DNA of 64,000 nucleotides from Pelomonas sp. Root1444 (GTDB lineage Bacteria; Pseudomonadota; Gammaproteobacteria; Burkholderiales; Burkholderiaceae_C): assembly GCF_001426885.1 (NCBI RefSeq), contig NZ_LMFP01000003.1, positions 627,306 to 691,305 of the forward strand, read 5' to 3'. The notes under the pieces were generated by a model that saw only the letters and a program-made list of their open reading frames with translations, was not told the origin of the DNA and made no database searches. A program made the translations under genes and the position numbers. Shown here in pieces: positions 9,336 to 23,028 of this stretch. Positions within the stretch are counted from its first letter, which is position 1; each line of letters begins with the position of its first letter.

Positions 9336-10378
9336 GCCGGCCAGGCCACGCTGTGCCAGTAGGCCTCCAGCGCGCTGACGCCCTGGGCATAGGCCTGGAT
9401 CAGCACCTGCGGGTGCGGGAACTTCTGCAGGTGGTTGCAGGGCTCGCTGGCGGTGCCGTAGGTGGCGGTCACGCCGGCGTCGATCCAGTCGAGGATGTTC
9501 ATCTGGCCCTCGCCCGCCGCTTTGTCGAGCTGGCCGCCATAGGACGTCAGGTGGTCGGCCAGCGCGCCGGGCAGCCATTCGCCGCCCAGCGGCGCCGGCA
9601 CGCGGGCCAGGCCGGTCTGGTAGATCAGCGTGCGGCGCATCGCCGGCAGCGCGTCGCTGCGGATGCGCGCGACCTCGAAACCCGCGACGCCCGGCACCGG
9701 CCCGGCGGGCGGAAACAACTTCTCGCGCACGTTGCGGTTCACGTCGGGCGTCGCCGCCAGGTAGGCCACGGCCGGCTCGGGCCCTGCCGTCGCCAAGGTG
9801 TGATCGGACGCGATACCGCGCTCGATCATGGCCATGGCCGCCGGCACCGAGCGCGCTGCCAGCTGCATCGTCGGGCGCAGCCCGATGACGAGCCAGGGCT
9901 TGGCGCCGAAGTAGCTGGCGTAGGGGCTGGGACGCGTCGACGCGCAGCTGTTGGCGCAGACGTCCGGCTGCAGGCCCATGCCGAGCGCGCTCGTCAGCGA
10001 GTTGCAGTCGACGGCATAGGGCTGCACCCAGGCCAGCGCCAGGCCGTTGACGTTCTCGGGCATCTGGCTGCGGATGGCCTGGTCCAGTGCCGTGAACTCC
10101 TCGGGCGTCAGGCTGCTGCGCTGTGGCAGCTGCACGCGCAGCACCTGCGCCGCCGGGATGCCGCGGCGCTTGGCGTAGTACTCGCCAACCGCGACCGAGT
10201 ACGGATCGGCCGTGTTGATGACGAGGCCCAGGTCATGCGCCGTGATGCGGCCGTACAACCGCGGCATGCGGCCCCAGCGCGGCTCCGCGGCGGGAGGCTC
10301 GGCCGCCTGGACCGCGGCCACGCTGGCCAGCAACAAGGCCCCGAAGGCTTGCCACTTGCTGAAGCCTGCTTTCGCCAT
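9275..10378 (-). CDS. TIGR03790 family exported protein, function unknown
   Basis: This 367-aa protein has a Sec signal peptide (MAKAGFSKWQAFGALLLASV, cleaved around VQAAEP). The body matches what I recall of the TIGR03790 family, a rare conserved family without a known function: TAHDLGLVINTADPYSVAVG, YYAKRRGIPAAQ, NGLALAWVQPYAVDCNSLTSA, HLTSYGGQL and GVTATYGTASEPC. The start at 10378 is chosen for the signal peptide; further upstream the frame is antisense to the IclR gene. The 3' end runs 61 bp into hpnE on the other strand. The divergent IclR gene is 34 bp away and could regulate it. Confidence 0.8.
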   Translation of the reverse strand: MAKAGFSKWQAFGALLLASVAAVQAAEPPAAEPRWGRMPRLYGRITAHDLGLVINTADPYSVAVGEYYAKRRGIPAAQVLRVQLPQRSSLTPEEFTALDQAIRSQMPENVNGLALAWVQPYAVDCNSLTSALGMGLQPDVCANSCASTRPSPYASYFGAKPWLVIGLRPTMQLAARSVPAAMAMIERGIASDHTLATAGPEPAVAYLAATPDVNRNVREKLFPPAGPVPGVAGFEVARIRSDALPAMRRTLIYQTGLARVPAPLGGEWLPGALADHLTSYGGQLDKAAGEGQMNILDWIDAGVTATYGTASEPCNHLQKFPHPQVLIQAYAQGVSALEAYWHSVAWPAQGVFVGEPLAAPFAPIPIP

Positions 10379-10412
10379 ACAAAACACCGGCAATCTCCTC
10401 CACAATGAAGCC

Positions 10413-11183
10413 ATGAAATCCAAAGAGGCGCAGCAAACCCCGGCGATCCAGGTGCTGGAACGCATGTTTGCGCTGCTGGACGTGCTGGCCCAGCACCAGG
10501 ACCCGGTCTCGCTGAAGGCCTTGTCCGAGTCCACCGGCCTGCACCCCTCGACGGCGCACCGCATTCTGAATGACCTGACCCTGGGTCGTTTCGTGGACCG
10601 GCCCGAAGCCGGCAGTTATCGACTCGGCATGCGCATGCTGGAGCTCGGCAACCTCGTGAAGGCGCGCCTGGACGTGCGCGACGCCGCGCTGCCCGCCATG
10701 CGCGAGCTGCACAAGTTCACCCACCAGCCGGTCAACCTGTCGGTTCGCCAGGGCGACGAGATCGTCTACATCGAACGGACCTATTCCGAGCGCTCCGGCA
10801 TGCAGGTCGTGCGCGCCGTCGGCGGGCGCGCGCCGCTGCACCTGACGTCGGTGGGCAAGCTCTTCCTGGCCAGCGATGACAGCCCGCGGGTGCGTGCCTA
10901 TGCCACGCGCACGGGCCTGGCCGGCCACACCCGCAACAGCCTGACCGACATCAGCGCGCTGGAGCGCGAGCTGGCCATGGTGCGCCAGCGCGGCATTGCC
11001 CGCGACGACGAGGAGCTGGAACTCGGCGTGCGCTGCATGGCCGCGGGCATCTACGACGACCAGGCCAAGCTGGTGGCAGGCCTGTCCATCTCCGCGCCGG
11101 CGGACCGGCTGGAAGAAGGCTGGGTCGTGCGCCTCAAGGAAACCGCGGCGCAGATCTCGACGGCCCTCGGCCACCGGACCTGA
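10413..11183 (+). CDS. IclR family transcriptional regulator
   Basis: This 256-aa regulator has an N-terminal winged helix-turn-helix (residues about 10-70, VSLKALSESTGLHPSTAHRI) and a C-terminal GAF-like effector domain (ERTYSERSGMQVVRAVGGRA, LTSVGKLFLAS, GIARDDEELELGVRCMAAGI). IclR proteins are repressors or activators responding to small aromatic or organic acids; the ligand here is unknown. It is divergent from the TIGR03790 gene with a 34-bp gap, so both promoters must overlap neighbouring coding DNA or the gap. A bidirectional terminator follows. Confidence 0.93.
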   Translation: MKSKEAQQTPAIQVLERMFALLDVLAQHQDPVSLKALSESTGLHPSTAHRILNDLTLGRFVDRPEAGSYRLGMRMLELGNLVKARLDVRDAALPAMRELHKFTHQPVNLSVRQGDEIVYIERTYSERSGMQVVRAVGGRAPLHLTSVGKLFLASDDSPRVRAYATRTGLAGHTRNSLTDISALERELAMVRQRGIARDDEELELGVRCMAAGIYDDQAKLVAGLSISAPADRLEEGWVVRLKETAAQISTALGHRT

Positions 11184-11215
11184 CACCGCTCCATACAGCG
11201 CTTGGCGGCAAAAGC

Positions 11216-11240
11216 AAAGCGGCGCCGAGGCGCCGCTTTT
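11216..11240. terminator. Bidirectional terminator between the IclR gene and the PBP gene
   Basis: The arms AAAGCGGCGCC and GGCGCCGCTTT pair with a 2-nt loop region (11216-11226 and 11229-11239), with T-rich flanks on both strands. It lies between two convergent genes. Confidence 0.85.
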
Positions 11241-11258
11241 CAATGGAGTTGTCGCCGC

Positions 11259-12239
11259 TCAGAGCTTGGCCGACGCCGTCGTCGCTTCGCTCGGCCGTTC
11301 CGCCAGCCACTTGCGCATGCGCTCGGCATCGGCGATCCGCGATGCCTTGCCGCTCGAATCGAGGAACACCATGATCAGCTGACGGCCGGCCATGCGGGCC
11401 TGCATGACGACGCACTTGCCAGCCTCGTTGATGAAGCCGGTTTTCTGCAAGCCGATGTCCCACAACGGGTTGGACAGCAGACCGTTGGTGCTGCGGAACT
11501 GCACCAGGCGCTTGCCCAGCGCCACGCGAGCCTCGCGGGACGTGGACAGGTCGCGCAGCAGCGGCACCTGGCTGGTCACGTTGACGAGGGCGGCCAGGTC
11601 CTTGGCGCTGCTCTGGTTGCGGCTGGACAGGCCCGTCGGCTCGACGTAGTGCGTGTCGGCCATGCCCAGGCTCAGGGCCTTGGCGTTCATGGCGGCGACG
11701 AAGGCGGACAGGCCGCCGGGATAGTGACGGCCCAGCGCGTGGGCGGCACGGTTCTCGCTGGCCATCAGGGCCAGGTGCAGCATCTCGCCGCGCGTCAGCG
11801 TCGTGCCGACAGCCAGCCGGGAGCGCGTGAACTTCTCGGTGTCGATGTCCTCGTCGGTCACCGTCAGCTTCTCGTCCAGCGACAGGCCGGATTCGACGAC
11901 GACCAGCGCCGTCATCAGCTTGGTGATGGAGGCGATGGGCAGCACCGCCTGGGGGTTCTTGGAGAACAGCACCTCGTTGGTGTTCTGGTCCAGCACGTAG
12001 GCCACGCTGGACTTCAGGTCCAGCGGGTCGTCCACATCGTGCAGGCCTGCGACCTGGCCGAAGGTCGGCACGGCGCGGATGAGGGGAGCGGCAGCCACTT
12101 TGCGCAGCACGACCGACTTGACCTTGCGGGTCTGCGTCGTGCTGGCTTTGGACTTGCTGGAGGTGGCGGCGGCCTCGGCAGTGCCCTGGAAGGACAACAG
12201 GCTCAGGCTCAACAGTGCGACGGTGAAAAAAGTCTTCAA
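11259..12239 (-). CDS. pbpG: Serine D-Ala-D-Ala endopeptidase/carboxypeptidase (PBP7-like)
   Basis: This is a periplasmic low-molecular-weight penicillin-binding protein that trims peptidoglycan cross-links. All three active-site motifs are present: SITK (about residue 104), SEN (about 161) and KTG (about 266). The signal peptide is MKTFFTVALLSLSLLSFQG. I chose the TTG at 12239 because GGGGA lies 5 nt upstream of it. A second TTG four codons earlier has no ribosome-binding site. No C-terminal amphipathic anchor is visible, which fits PBP7 rather than PBP5/6. Confidence 0.9.
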   Translation of the reverse strand: MKTFFTVALLSLSLLSFQGTAEAAATSSKSKASTTQTRKVKSVVLRKVAAAPLIRAVPTFGQVAGLHDVDDPLDLKSSVAYVLDQNTNEVLFSKNPQAVLPIASITKLMTALVVVESGLSLDEKLTVTDEDIDTEKFTRSRLAVGTTLTRGEMLHLALMASENRAAHALGRHYPGGLSAFVAAMNAKALSLGMADTHYVEPTGLSSRNQSSAKDLAALVNVTSQVPLLRDLSTSREARVALGKRLVQFRSTNGLLSNPLWDIGLQKTGFINEAGKCVVMQARMAGRQLIMVFLDSSGKASRIADAERMRKWLAERPSEATTASAKL

Positions 12240-12314
12240 CGGGGTCCCCAACAGCAGGCGGCAGTGTAAGCGCCACCAAAAACACTGACAAGATAAGAAC
12301 TTAAGTGAACTACC

Positions 12315-12560
12315 TCAAGTGAACTCTCGCCCTGTTTCTAGGGAAGGCACCGGGTTTGCCACTCGCTCTCTTCGTTTTGCAGCTGGCTCCAACGCACGCA
12401 AGTAGGCCTTGGCTGACGCCACGGCGGTATCGGGATCAGCCCCAAACCGCCGGCCTGCCGCACCCGCACGCTGCCTGCGGGTGACCTCAGGGCTGGATTC
12501 TGCGGGCGCAACGCCCGCCATGACCGATAAGCACCGGGGCGTTTGCGCGCCAGATTCCAC
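12315..12560 (-). pseudogene. Decayed copy of the 3' end of a leuA gene
   Basis: This 81-codon open frame is unlike any complete protein, but its middle aligns in frame with the last ~60 residues of the adjacent LeuA (12637-14178). [17 protein letters not shown] corresponds to [30 protein letters not shown] corresponds to [11 protein letters not shown], and RRERVA corresponds to KTERVA. At the DNA level the similarity covers roughly 12352-12530 and is patchy, about 70% by eye in the best 60 bp. The part coding for the catalytic barrel is missing. It lies just downstream of leuA in the same orientation, so it is either a partial tandem duplication or the remnant of a second leuA. The rest of the 385-bp gap between leuA and the PBP gene shows nothing else. 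Confidence 0.7.
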
Positions 12561-12636
12561 GTCCCGCGGTAACGATCAAGGCCGGCGTGACGCGCATCAC
12601 GCCGGTTACACCGCCTCCCGGCGGTCCGCCCCCGAT

Positions 12637-16029
<3,393 letters not shown>

Positions 16030-16037
16030 GGGGTTGG

Positions 16038-16065
16038 AATCTAGCACAGAAGCCTATTGGTGCAA
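16038..16065 (-). promoter_or_regulatory. Putative promoter of the leucine leader and leuA operon
   Basis: On the minus strand TTGCAC (16060-16065) and TAGATT (16038-16043) are 16 bp apart, matching four of six positions of each sigma-70 box. The -35 box lies in the last codons of pssA. The predicted start of transcription falls at about 16029-16031, right at the leader ATG. Confidence 0.5.
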
Positions 16066-16878
16066 GCCACGTTCGTCGGGCTCGTCGGTGCTGGTGGAGA
16101 TGACGCTGGCCGGCTTGCCCTTGGCCTTGCGCCAGGCATAGATGGCATAGCCCGACAGCCCGTAGACGCAGAAGATACCGAAGAGGACGCGCGACGGGTC
16201 GAGCGCCGCCAGGCCGATGCCCAGCATGATCATGACGAGCACGATGAAGGGCACGCTGCGCCGGCGGTCGAACACTTTGAAGCTGTAGAAGGGCGCATTC
16301 GTCACCATCGAAAGCCCGGCGAACAGCGTGATCGCGTAGGCCGCCCAGGCCGGCCAGCTGCCCGGCTGCACGCCGCCGTAATTGGGCTGGTCGACGACGG
16401 CCCAGATCAAGCCCATGACCAGCGCCGCAGCGGCGGGGCTGGGCAGGCCCTGGAAAAAGCGCTTGTCGACGACGCCGATGTTGACGTTGAAGCGCGCGAG
16501 GCGCAGGGCCGCGCCCGCGATGTAGACGAAGGCCGGGATCCAGCCCGGCTTGCCCATGTCCTTCAACGCCCACATGTAGACGATGAGCGCCGGCGCGGCG
16601 CCGAAGGCCACCATGTCGGACAGGCTGTCCATTTGTTCGCCAAAGGCCGATTGCGTGTTGGTCATGCGCGCAACGCGCCCATCCAGGCTGTCGAGGATGG
16701 CGGCGGCGAAGATGGCCACGCAGGCGACTTCGAAGCGGCCGTTCATCGCCATGACGATGGCGTAGAAGGCGCTGAACAGCGCGCCCAGCGTGATCGCATT
16801 GGGCAGCGCGTAAATGCCCTTGCGGCGGGGACGGACGACGATGCTGGGCTCGTCGTCCTCGATGGGGTCAGGAGTCAT
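16054..16878 (-). CDS. pssA: CDP-diacylglycerol-serine O-phosphatidyltransferase
   Basis: PssA makes phosphatidylserine, the precursor of phosphatidylethanolamine, in the inner membrane. The protein has 274 aa with about seven hydrophobic segments. The CDP-alcohol phosphotransferase signature is complete (DSLDGRVARMTNTQSAFGEQ followed by MDSLSD). The ATG gives MTPDPIEDDEPSIVVRPRRK. In many Burkholderiales pssA sits between psd (PS decarboxylase) and leuA. Here no psd is present and a DUF1810 gene on the other strand lies at that place. The leuA leader promoter overlaps its 3' end. Confidence 0.95.
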   Translation of the reverse strand: MTPDPIEDDEPSIVVRPRRKGIYALPNAITLGALFSAFYAIVMAMNGRFEVACVAIFAAAILDSLDGRVARMTNTQSAFGEQMDSLSDMVAFGAAPALIVYMWALKDMGKPGWIPAFVYIAGAALRLARFNVNIGVVDKRFFQGLPSPAAAALVMGLIWAVVDQPNYGGVQPGSWPAWAAYAITLFAGLSMVTNAPFYSFKVFDRRRSVPFIVLVMIMLGIGLAALDPSRVLFGIFCVYGLSGYAIYAWRKAKGKPASVISTSTDEPDERGLHQ

Positions 16879-16938
16879 GGGCGGCAGGATAGCGCAGGGC
16901 CCGGGCGTCAAAGGGCCGCTCGCGCCTACGATGGCCGC

Positions 16939-17358
16939 ATGCTCGCCGACCCGCTCGACCGATTCCTGCGCGCGCAGGAGGCCCACTACGCCAACGCGCT
17001 GGCCGAGCTGCGCGCGGGCCGCAAGACCGGCCACTGGATCTGGTTCGTGCTGCCACAACTGCGCGGGCTCGGACGCAGCCCGATGGCGAACGAGTACGGC
17101 ATCGCGGACCGCGCCGAGGCGCAGGCGTATCTGGCTCATCCCGTGCTGGGGGCGCGGCTGGTCGAATGCGTCCAGGCCATGCTGGCCCACCGCGACATCG
17201 CGGCGAGCCGCGTGCTCGGCGACGTCGACGCGCTGAAGTTCCGCTCCTGCCTGACGTTGTTCGATGCGGTCGCCGACACGCCGGTCAATGTGTTCCGCCA
17301 GGCGCTGGCTGCGTTCTACGGCGGCCGCCCCGACACCGCCACGCTGGCGCTGCTCTGA
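16939..17358 (+). CDS. DUF1810 family protein
   Basis: This 139-aa protein has the DUF1810 signatures: DRFLRAQEAHYANALAELRAG, HWIWFVLPQLRGLG, YGIADRAEAQAYLAHPVLG and KFRSCLTLFDAV. No function is established for the family. The ATG start lies 60 bp from the divergent pssA start. It is the only plus-strand gene within the ilv-pssA-leu block and ends in a terminator shared with ilvC. Confidence 0.9.
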   Translation: MLADPLDRFLRAQEAHYANALAELRAGRKTGHWIWFVLPQLRGLGRSPMANEYGIADRAEAQAYLAHPVLGARLVECVQAMLAHRDIAASRVLGDVDALKFRSCLTLFDAVADTPVNVFRQALAAFYGGRPDTATLALL

Positions 17359-17362
17359 AGGC

Positions 17363-17394
17363 AAAAAGGCCGGCGCCTCGCGGCACCGGCCTTT
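17363..17394. terminator. Bidirectional terminator between the DUF1810 gene and ilvC
   Basis: AAAGGCCGG (17365-17373) pairs with CCGGCCTTT (17386-17394), with an A run before it that gives a T run for ilvC transcripts. It lies between convergent genes. Confidence 0.85.
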
Positions 17395-17416
17395 GCAATC
17401 AGCGCAAGGACTGCGA

Positions 17417-18971
<1,555 letters not shown>

Positions 18972-19135
18972 GGGATCTCGTCCTTCGCGCTCTTCAGTGG
19001 CCGTGGCGGTAACCACGGCACCTTGGCGGCGGGTTCGAATCGTTGAGGGGATGCCTTGAGGTCGGCTGTGCGCGTCATCCGCCGCCGGCCTCGGCAAAGG
19101 CGGTAACCCTCGCCAAAACCGGCGGCTTCAGCCGG

Positions 19136-20920
19136 TCACAGGTCTTCCGACCCCAGCAGCATTTCCGAAATGCCCTTACCCGCCTTGACCATGGGCCAGA
19201 CGTTCTCGGTCGGATCGGTGCGGATGTCGAGGAAGACGGTGCGGTCCTTGAGGCGCATCGCCTCCCTCAGCGCGCCTTCCACATCGCTCGGCTTCTCGAC
19301 CAGCAGGCCGACGTGGCCATAGGCCTCGGCCAGCTTCACGAAATCGGGCAGCGCGTCCATGTAGCTGTGCGAGTAGCGGCCACCGTAGTCCAGCTGCTGC
19401 CACTGGCGCACCATGCCCAGGTAGCGGTTGTTCAGAGAGACGATCTTGACCGGCGTCTGGTATTGGAAGCAGGTCGACAATTCCTGGATGCACATCTGGA
19501 TGCTGCCTTCACCGGTGATGCAGAACACGTCCGCCTCAGGCTTGGCCAGCTTGATGCCCATCGCGTAGGGCAGGCCCACGCCCATCGTGCCCAGGCCGCC
19601 CGAGTTGATCCAGCGGCGCGGCTCGTCGAACTTGTAGAACTGCGCGGCCCACATCTGGTGCTGGCCCACATCGCTGGTGATGTAGGTGTCGCGGTCGCGC
19701 GTGAGCTTCCACAGCGTGTCGACGACCATCTGCGGCTTGATGACCTCGTCCGACGCCTTGTAGGCCAGGCAGTCCTTGCGGCGCCAATCGTTGATCTGGT
19801 TCCACCATGCACCGATGGCGCTCGCATCCGGCTTGGCCTGCGCTTCCTTCAGCTGGGCGATCAGCTCCTGCAACACATCCTTCACGTCGCCCACGATGGG
19901 GATGTCGACGCGCACGCGCTTGGAGATCGACGACGGGTCGATGTCGACGTGGATGATCTTGCGCTCGACCGAACCGAAGTGCTTGGGGTTGCCGATGACG
20001 CGGTCATCGAAGCGTGCGCCCACGGCCAGCAGCACATCGCAGTGCTGCATGGTCATGTTGGCCTCGTACGTGCCGTGCATGCCCAGCATGCCCAGGAAGC
20101 GCGGGTCGGTGCCGGGCATCGCACCCAGGCCCATCAGCGTGTTCGTGCAGGGGAAGCCGAGCAGGTCGACCAGCTCGCGCAGTTCGGCCGTCGCTTCGCC
20201 GAGGATGACGCCGCCGCCGGTGTAGATGTAGGGCCGCTTGGCTTGCAGCAGCAGCTGCACGGCCTTGCGGATCTGGCCGCTGTGGCCCTTCTTGACCGGG
20301 TTGTAGGAGCGCATCTCGATGCGATCCGGGTAGCTGAACGTCGTGCGAGCCAGCGACACGTCCTTCGGGATGTCCACGACCACCGGGCCGGGACGGCCCG
20401 TGCGGGCGATGTGGAAGGCCTTCTTCAACGTGACGGCCAGGTCGCGCACGTCCTTGACGAGGAAGTTGTGCTTGACGATGGGGCGCGTGATGCCGACGGT
20501 GTCGCACTCCTGGAAGGCGTCCAGGCCGATCGCCGGCGTGGGGACCTGGCCGGTGATGATCACCATCGGGATCGAGTCCATGTACGCGGTCGCGATGCCG
20601 GTCACGGCATTCGTCACACCGGGGCCCGAAGTGACCAGCGCCACACCGACTTCGCCGGACGCGCGGGCGAAGCCGTCTGCGGCATGCACGGCGGCCTGCT
20701 CATGACGGACGAGCACGTGCTGGATGCTGTCCTGCTTGTAGAGCGCGTCGTAGATGTAGAGCACCGCGCCGCCCGGGTAACCCCAGAGATGGCGCACCCC
20801 TTCGGCCTGCAGGCAGCGAACGAGGATCTCGGAGCCATTGAGCTCCGTCGGTGTTTGGGAGGGGGAGGAATTCGGCTGCGCCAGGGCGGCGCGCTTGATA
20901 TCCGCGGCAGACATGTCCAT
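19136..20920 (-). CDS. ilvB: Acetolactate synthase large (catalytic) subunit
   Basis: This is a thiamine-diphosphate and FAD-dependent enzyme that condenses pyruvate with pyruvate or 2-oxobutyrate. It has 594 aa. The TPP-activating Glu lies in VRHEQAAVHAADGFARASGE, and the ThDP/Mg motif is GEGSIQMCIQELSTC. The start at 20920 (MDMSAADIKR) is supported by AGAGG eight nt upstream. An in-frame extension upstream exists but lacks family similarity. I looked for a branched-chain leader peptide in the 230 bp upstream and found none. Confidence 0.97.
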   Translation of the reverse strand: MDMSAADIKRAALAQPNSSPSQTPTELNGSEILVRCLQAEGVRHLWGYPGGAVLYIYDALYKQDSIQHVLVRHEQAAVHAADGFARASGEVGVALVTSGPGVTNAVTGIATAYMDSIPMVIITGQVPTPAIGLDAFQECDTVGITRPIVKHNFLVKDVRDLAVTLKKAFHIARTGRPGPVVVDIPKDVSLARTTFSYPDRIEMRSYNPVKKGHSGQIRKAVQLLLQAKRPYIYTGGGVILGEATAELRELVDLLGFPCTNTLMGLGAMPGTDPRFLGMLGMHGTYEANMTMQHCDVLLAVGARFDDRVIGNPKHFGSVERKIIHVDIDPSSISKRVRVDIPIVGDVKDVLQELIAQLKEAQAKPDASAIGAWWNQINDWRRKDCLAYKASDEVIKPQMVVDTLWKLTRDRDTYITSDVGQHQMWAAQFYKFDEPRRWINSGGLGTMGVGLPYAMGIKLAKPEADVFCITGEGSIQMCIQELSTCFQYQTPVKIVSLNNRYLGMVRQWQQLDYGGRYSHSYMDALPDFVKLAEAYGHVGLLVEKPSDVEGALREAMRLKDRTVFLDIRTDPTENVWPMVKAGKGISEMLLGSEDL

Positions 20921-21150
20921 TTTTAGAACCTCTGTGAATTTCTCTAACGAAAAACCATTGGTGCCCCTCTTCTCGCCCTCGTGAGGCGGATTCGGAACCT
21001 GCGCGATCAACCGATGGAGCCCCAGTCGGGCGGCCACGGAGAGACCATTGACTCTTTGTGCGAAGCAGCATTATGCCGGGCAAAATCGTGTGAGCCTTCG
21101 TATCAGACGAATGCCATAATCCGCGCTGCCGCCCGGACCCCTGCCCAGCC

Positions 21151-21720
21151 TTGGCCACAGACAAAGAACTCAACGATTTCCTGCGTGCCGTGGACCGCCG
21201 CGCGTTCAAGCGCACGGCCTACGTCGTCCGCGACGACGATGCCGCCCTGGACATCGTGCAGGACGCCATGATCAAGCTGGCCGAGAACTACTTCGACCGC
21301 CCCGCCGCCGAGTTGCCGCTGCTGTTCCAGCGCATCCTGTCCAACGCGACGATGGATTACTTCCGCCGCCAGAAGGTGCGCAACGCGGTCATGACGAACA
21401 TGTCCGACTTCGAGGGCGGTGGCGACGCCGATGGCGACTTCGACCTGCTTGAGATCCTGGAAACCCGCGACGGCGCGTTGGGCGCACTCAGCGCAGCGGA
21501 CGAGGTGAGCCGGGCTCAGATCTTGCAACGTATCGATGCCGAAGTTCAGGAACTGCCCACGCGTCAACGGGAAGCCTTCCTGCTGCGTTACTGGGAGGAA
21601 CTGGATGTAGCCGAGACCGCCTCCGTGATGGGTTGCTCGGAGGGCAGCGTCAAGACGCACTGCTCTCGGGCGGTCCATGCATTGGCGAAGGCGCTCAAGG
21701 CCAAAGGGATCACGCTATGA
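21151..21720 (+). CDS. RNA polymerase sigma factor, ECF type
   Basis: This 189-aa sigma-70 family protein has region 2 (YVVRDDDAALDIVQDAMIKL, MDYFRRQKVRN) and region 4 (LPTRQREAFLLRYWEELDVA, CSEGSVKTHCSRAVHAL). The start codon is TTG at 21151. It has an ATGA overlap with the next gene, which encodes a DUF3619 protein with one membrane segment. This arrangement is conserved in Burkholderiales as far as I know and is the usual layout of an ECF sigma factor with its membrane-bound regulator. Confidence 0.9.
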   Translation: MATDKELNDFLRAVDRRAFKRTAYVVRDDDAALDIVQDAMIKLAENYFDRPAAELPLLFQRILSNATMDYFRRQKVRNAVMTNMSDFEGGGDADGDFDLLEILETRDGALGALSAADEVSRAQILQRIDAEVQELPTRQREAFLLRYWEELDVAETASVMGCSEGSVKTHCSRAVHALAKALKAKGITL

Positions 21721-22187
21721 AGTCGACGAATTTTTCCACCCCATCCGCCGAACTCGACGCTCGCGTCACCCGCTTTGGCCTGCGCGTCGCTGCCGGCCTG
21801 ACCGAACGCAATGCCGCGCTGCCGCACGATGTGTCCGAGCGCCTGCGCTTCGCTCGCGAGCAGGCGCTCGCGCGTGCAGCCAAGGCCCGCGCCGCCAGCA
21901 TCGCCGTCGTGGGCAGTGCCGCCCCGGCAGCCGTGCAGATGGGCTCGACGCTGGCCCTGAACGGCGGTCCGCGCGGCGCAGGCGGCAACGGTCTGTGGGC
22001 CAAGCTGGGCTCCGCCCTGCCGCTGGTCCTGCTGCTGGCCGGCCTGTTGCTGATGCAGCGCGGCCAGGTCAACGAGCAGATCGCCGCGGCCGCCGAGGTC
22101 GACACCGCCCTGCTCAGCGACAACCTGCCACCCGCCGCCTTCAGCGACCCGGGCTTCGCGGAGTTCCTCAGAGATGGGGAAGAATGA
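21717..22187 (+). CDS. DUF3619 family single-pass membrane protein, possible anti-sigma factor
   Basis: The protein has 156 aa: a charged, Ala-rich cytoplasmic part (residues 1-95), one transmembrane segment (LPLVLLLAGLLLMQ, about 99-114) and a short C-terminal tail ending with DPGFAEFLRDGEE. The topology and the 4-bp overlap with a sigma factor gene resemble anti-sigma factors. No zinc-binding anti-sigma motif is present, so the role is an inference. Confidence 0.8.
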   Translation: MKSTNFSTPSAELDARVTRFGLRVAAGLTERNAALPHDVSERLRFAREQALARAAKARAASIAVVGSAAPAAVQMGSTLALNGGPRGAGGNGLWAKLGSALPLVLLLAGLLLMQRGQVNEQIAAAAEVDTALLSDNLPPAAFSDPGFAEFLRDGEE

Positions 22188-22191
22188 CCGG

Positions 22192-23028
22192 ATGCGCATG
22201 ACCCGAGCCGCGTCGACGCGGCCCGCTCCCCTCCCCCGCCTGCTGTTGGCCCTGCTGCTCAGCGCAGCGGGGTTTTCTGCTTTTGCACAAGCCTCGGACG
22301 CGGCCACCGCGCCCGACGCCGCCGCGAGCGCGGCCGCCAACCCCGTCGCCCCAGCCAGCAAGGCGCGCCCGCTGGCCAAGCCCGTGGCGCCTGCGGCGCT
22401 GAGCACGCCGCCTGCCACCTGGAGCGGGCTGACCCCCAAGCAGCAGGCGCTGCTCGCGCCGCTGGAGCGCGACTGGGCGGGCATCGAGGATTCGCAGCGC
22501 AGCAAGTGGCTCAGTGCGACGCCCACGCTGGCGACGATGTCGGGCGAGGAGATCAAGCGCGTCCATGACCGCATGCGCGACTGGAGCCGCCTGAGCCCCG
22601 CGGAACGCGTCAACGCCCGCATCGGCTTCCAGGTCGCCAGACAGCTGACCGCGGAGCAGCGCGAGGCGCGTTGGGAGGCCTACCAGGCCTTGCCGCTCGC
22701 AGAGCGCCAGGCACTCGCCGACAAGGCCATCGCGCGCCGCCAGGCGCAGGCCGCCGCGCCGGTGCGCGCGCCCAAGGCGCTGGCCGCTCAGCCCAAGTCC
22801 AACATCGTGCCCGCCGCACCCAAGCTGGTGGCGCCGACGGCGGTCACGGGCAGCCTCGTCCAGGCCAAACCCGGCGCGACCACGGTGCTCATGACGCGCG
22901 CCGTCGCCGTCCCCCGCCACCAGGTCGCCGGCCAGGCCAAGGTGATCGCCGACCCCGATTTGGTCGACCCGAACACGCTGCTGCCCAGGATCCGCAAGAC
23001 GCCGCCTGCGTCCGCCCCGGGTTCATGA
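22192..23028 (+). CDS. DUF3106 family exported protein
   Basis: The 278-aa protein starts with an Arg-rich signal peptide (RLLLALLLSAAGFSAFAQA). The DUF3106 segment is at about residues 75-160, with three related Trp-containing repeats (LEQ/DWAGIEDSQRSKWLS, RMRDWSRLSPAERVNAR, REARWEAYQALPLAERQ). It then becomes Pro/Ala-rich and low in complexity. I chose the ATG at 22192 because GGGGAAG precedes it by 9 nt; an ATG at 22174 is possible. It lies 4 bp after DUF3619 and overlaps the RDD gene by 4 bp. The periplasmic role is unknown. Heavy Ala/Arg repeats resemble periplasmic stress sensors, but this is only a hint. Confidence 0.8.
   Translation: MRMTRAASTRPAPLPRLLLALLLSAAGFSAFAQASDAATAPDAAASAAANPVAPASKARPLAKPVAPAALSTPPATWSGLTPKQQALLAPLERDWAGIEDSQRSKWLSATPTLATMSGEEIKRVHDRMRDWSRLSPAERVNARIGFQVARQLTAEQREARWEAYQALPLAERQALADKAIARRQAQAAAPVRAPKALAAQPKSNIVPAAPKLVAPTAVTGSLVQAKPGATTVLMTRAVAVPRHQVAGQAKVIADPDLVDPNTLLPRIRKTPPASAPGS

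Noticed and set aside
19021-19060. GGGTTCGAATC, resembling a tRNA T-loop
   Set aside because: The flanking bases do not form the T-stem, acceptor stem or anticodon arm.
20921-21150. A possible branched-chain leader peptide before ilvB
   Set aside because: The short frames in this stretch have no run of Leu, Val or Ile codons and no terminator hairpin precedes ilvB.
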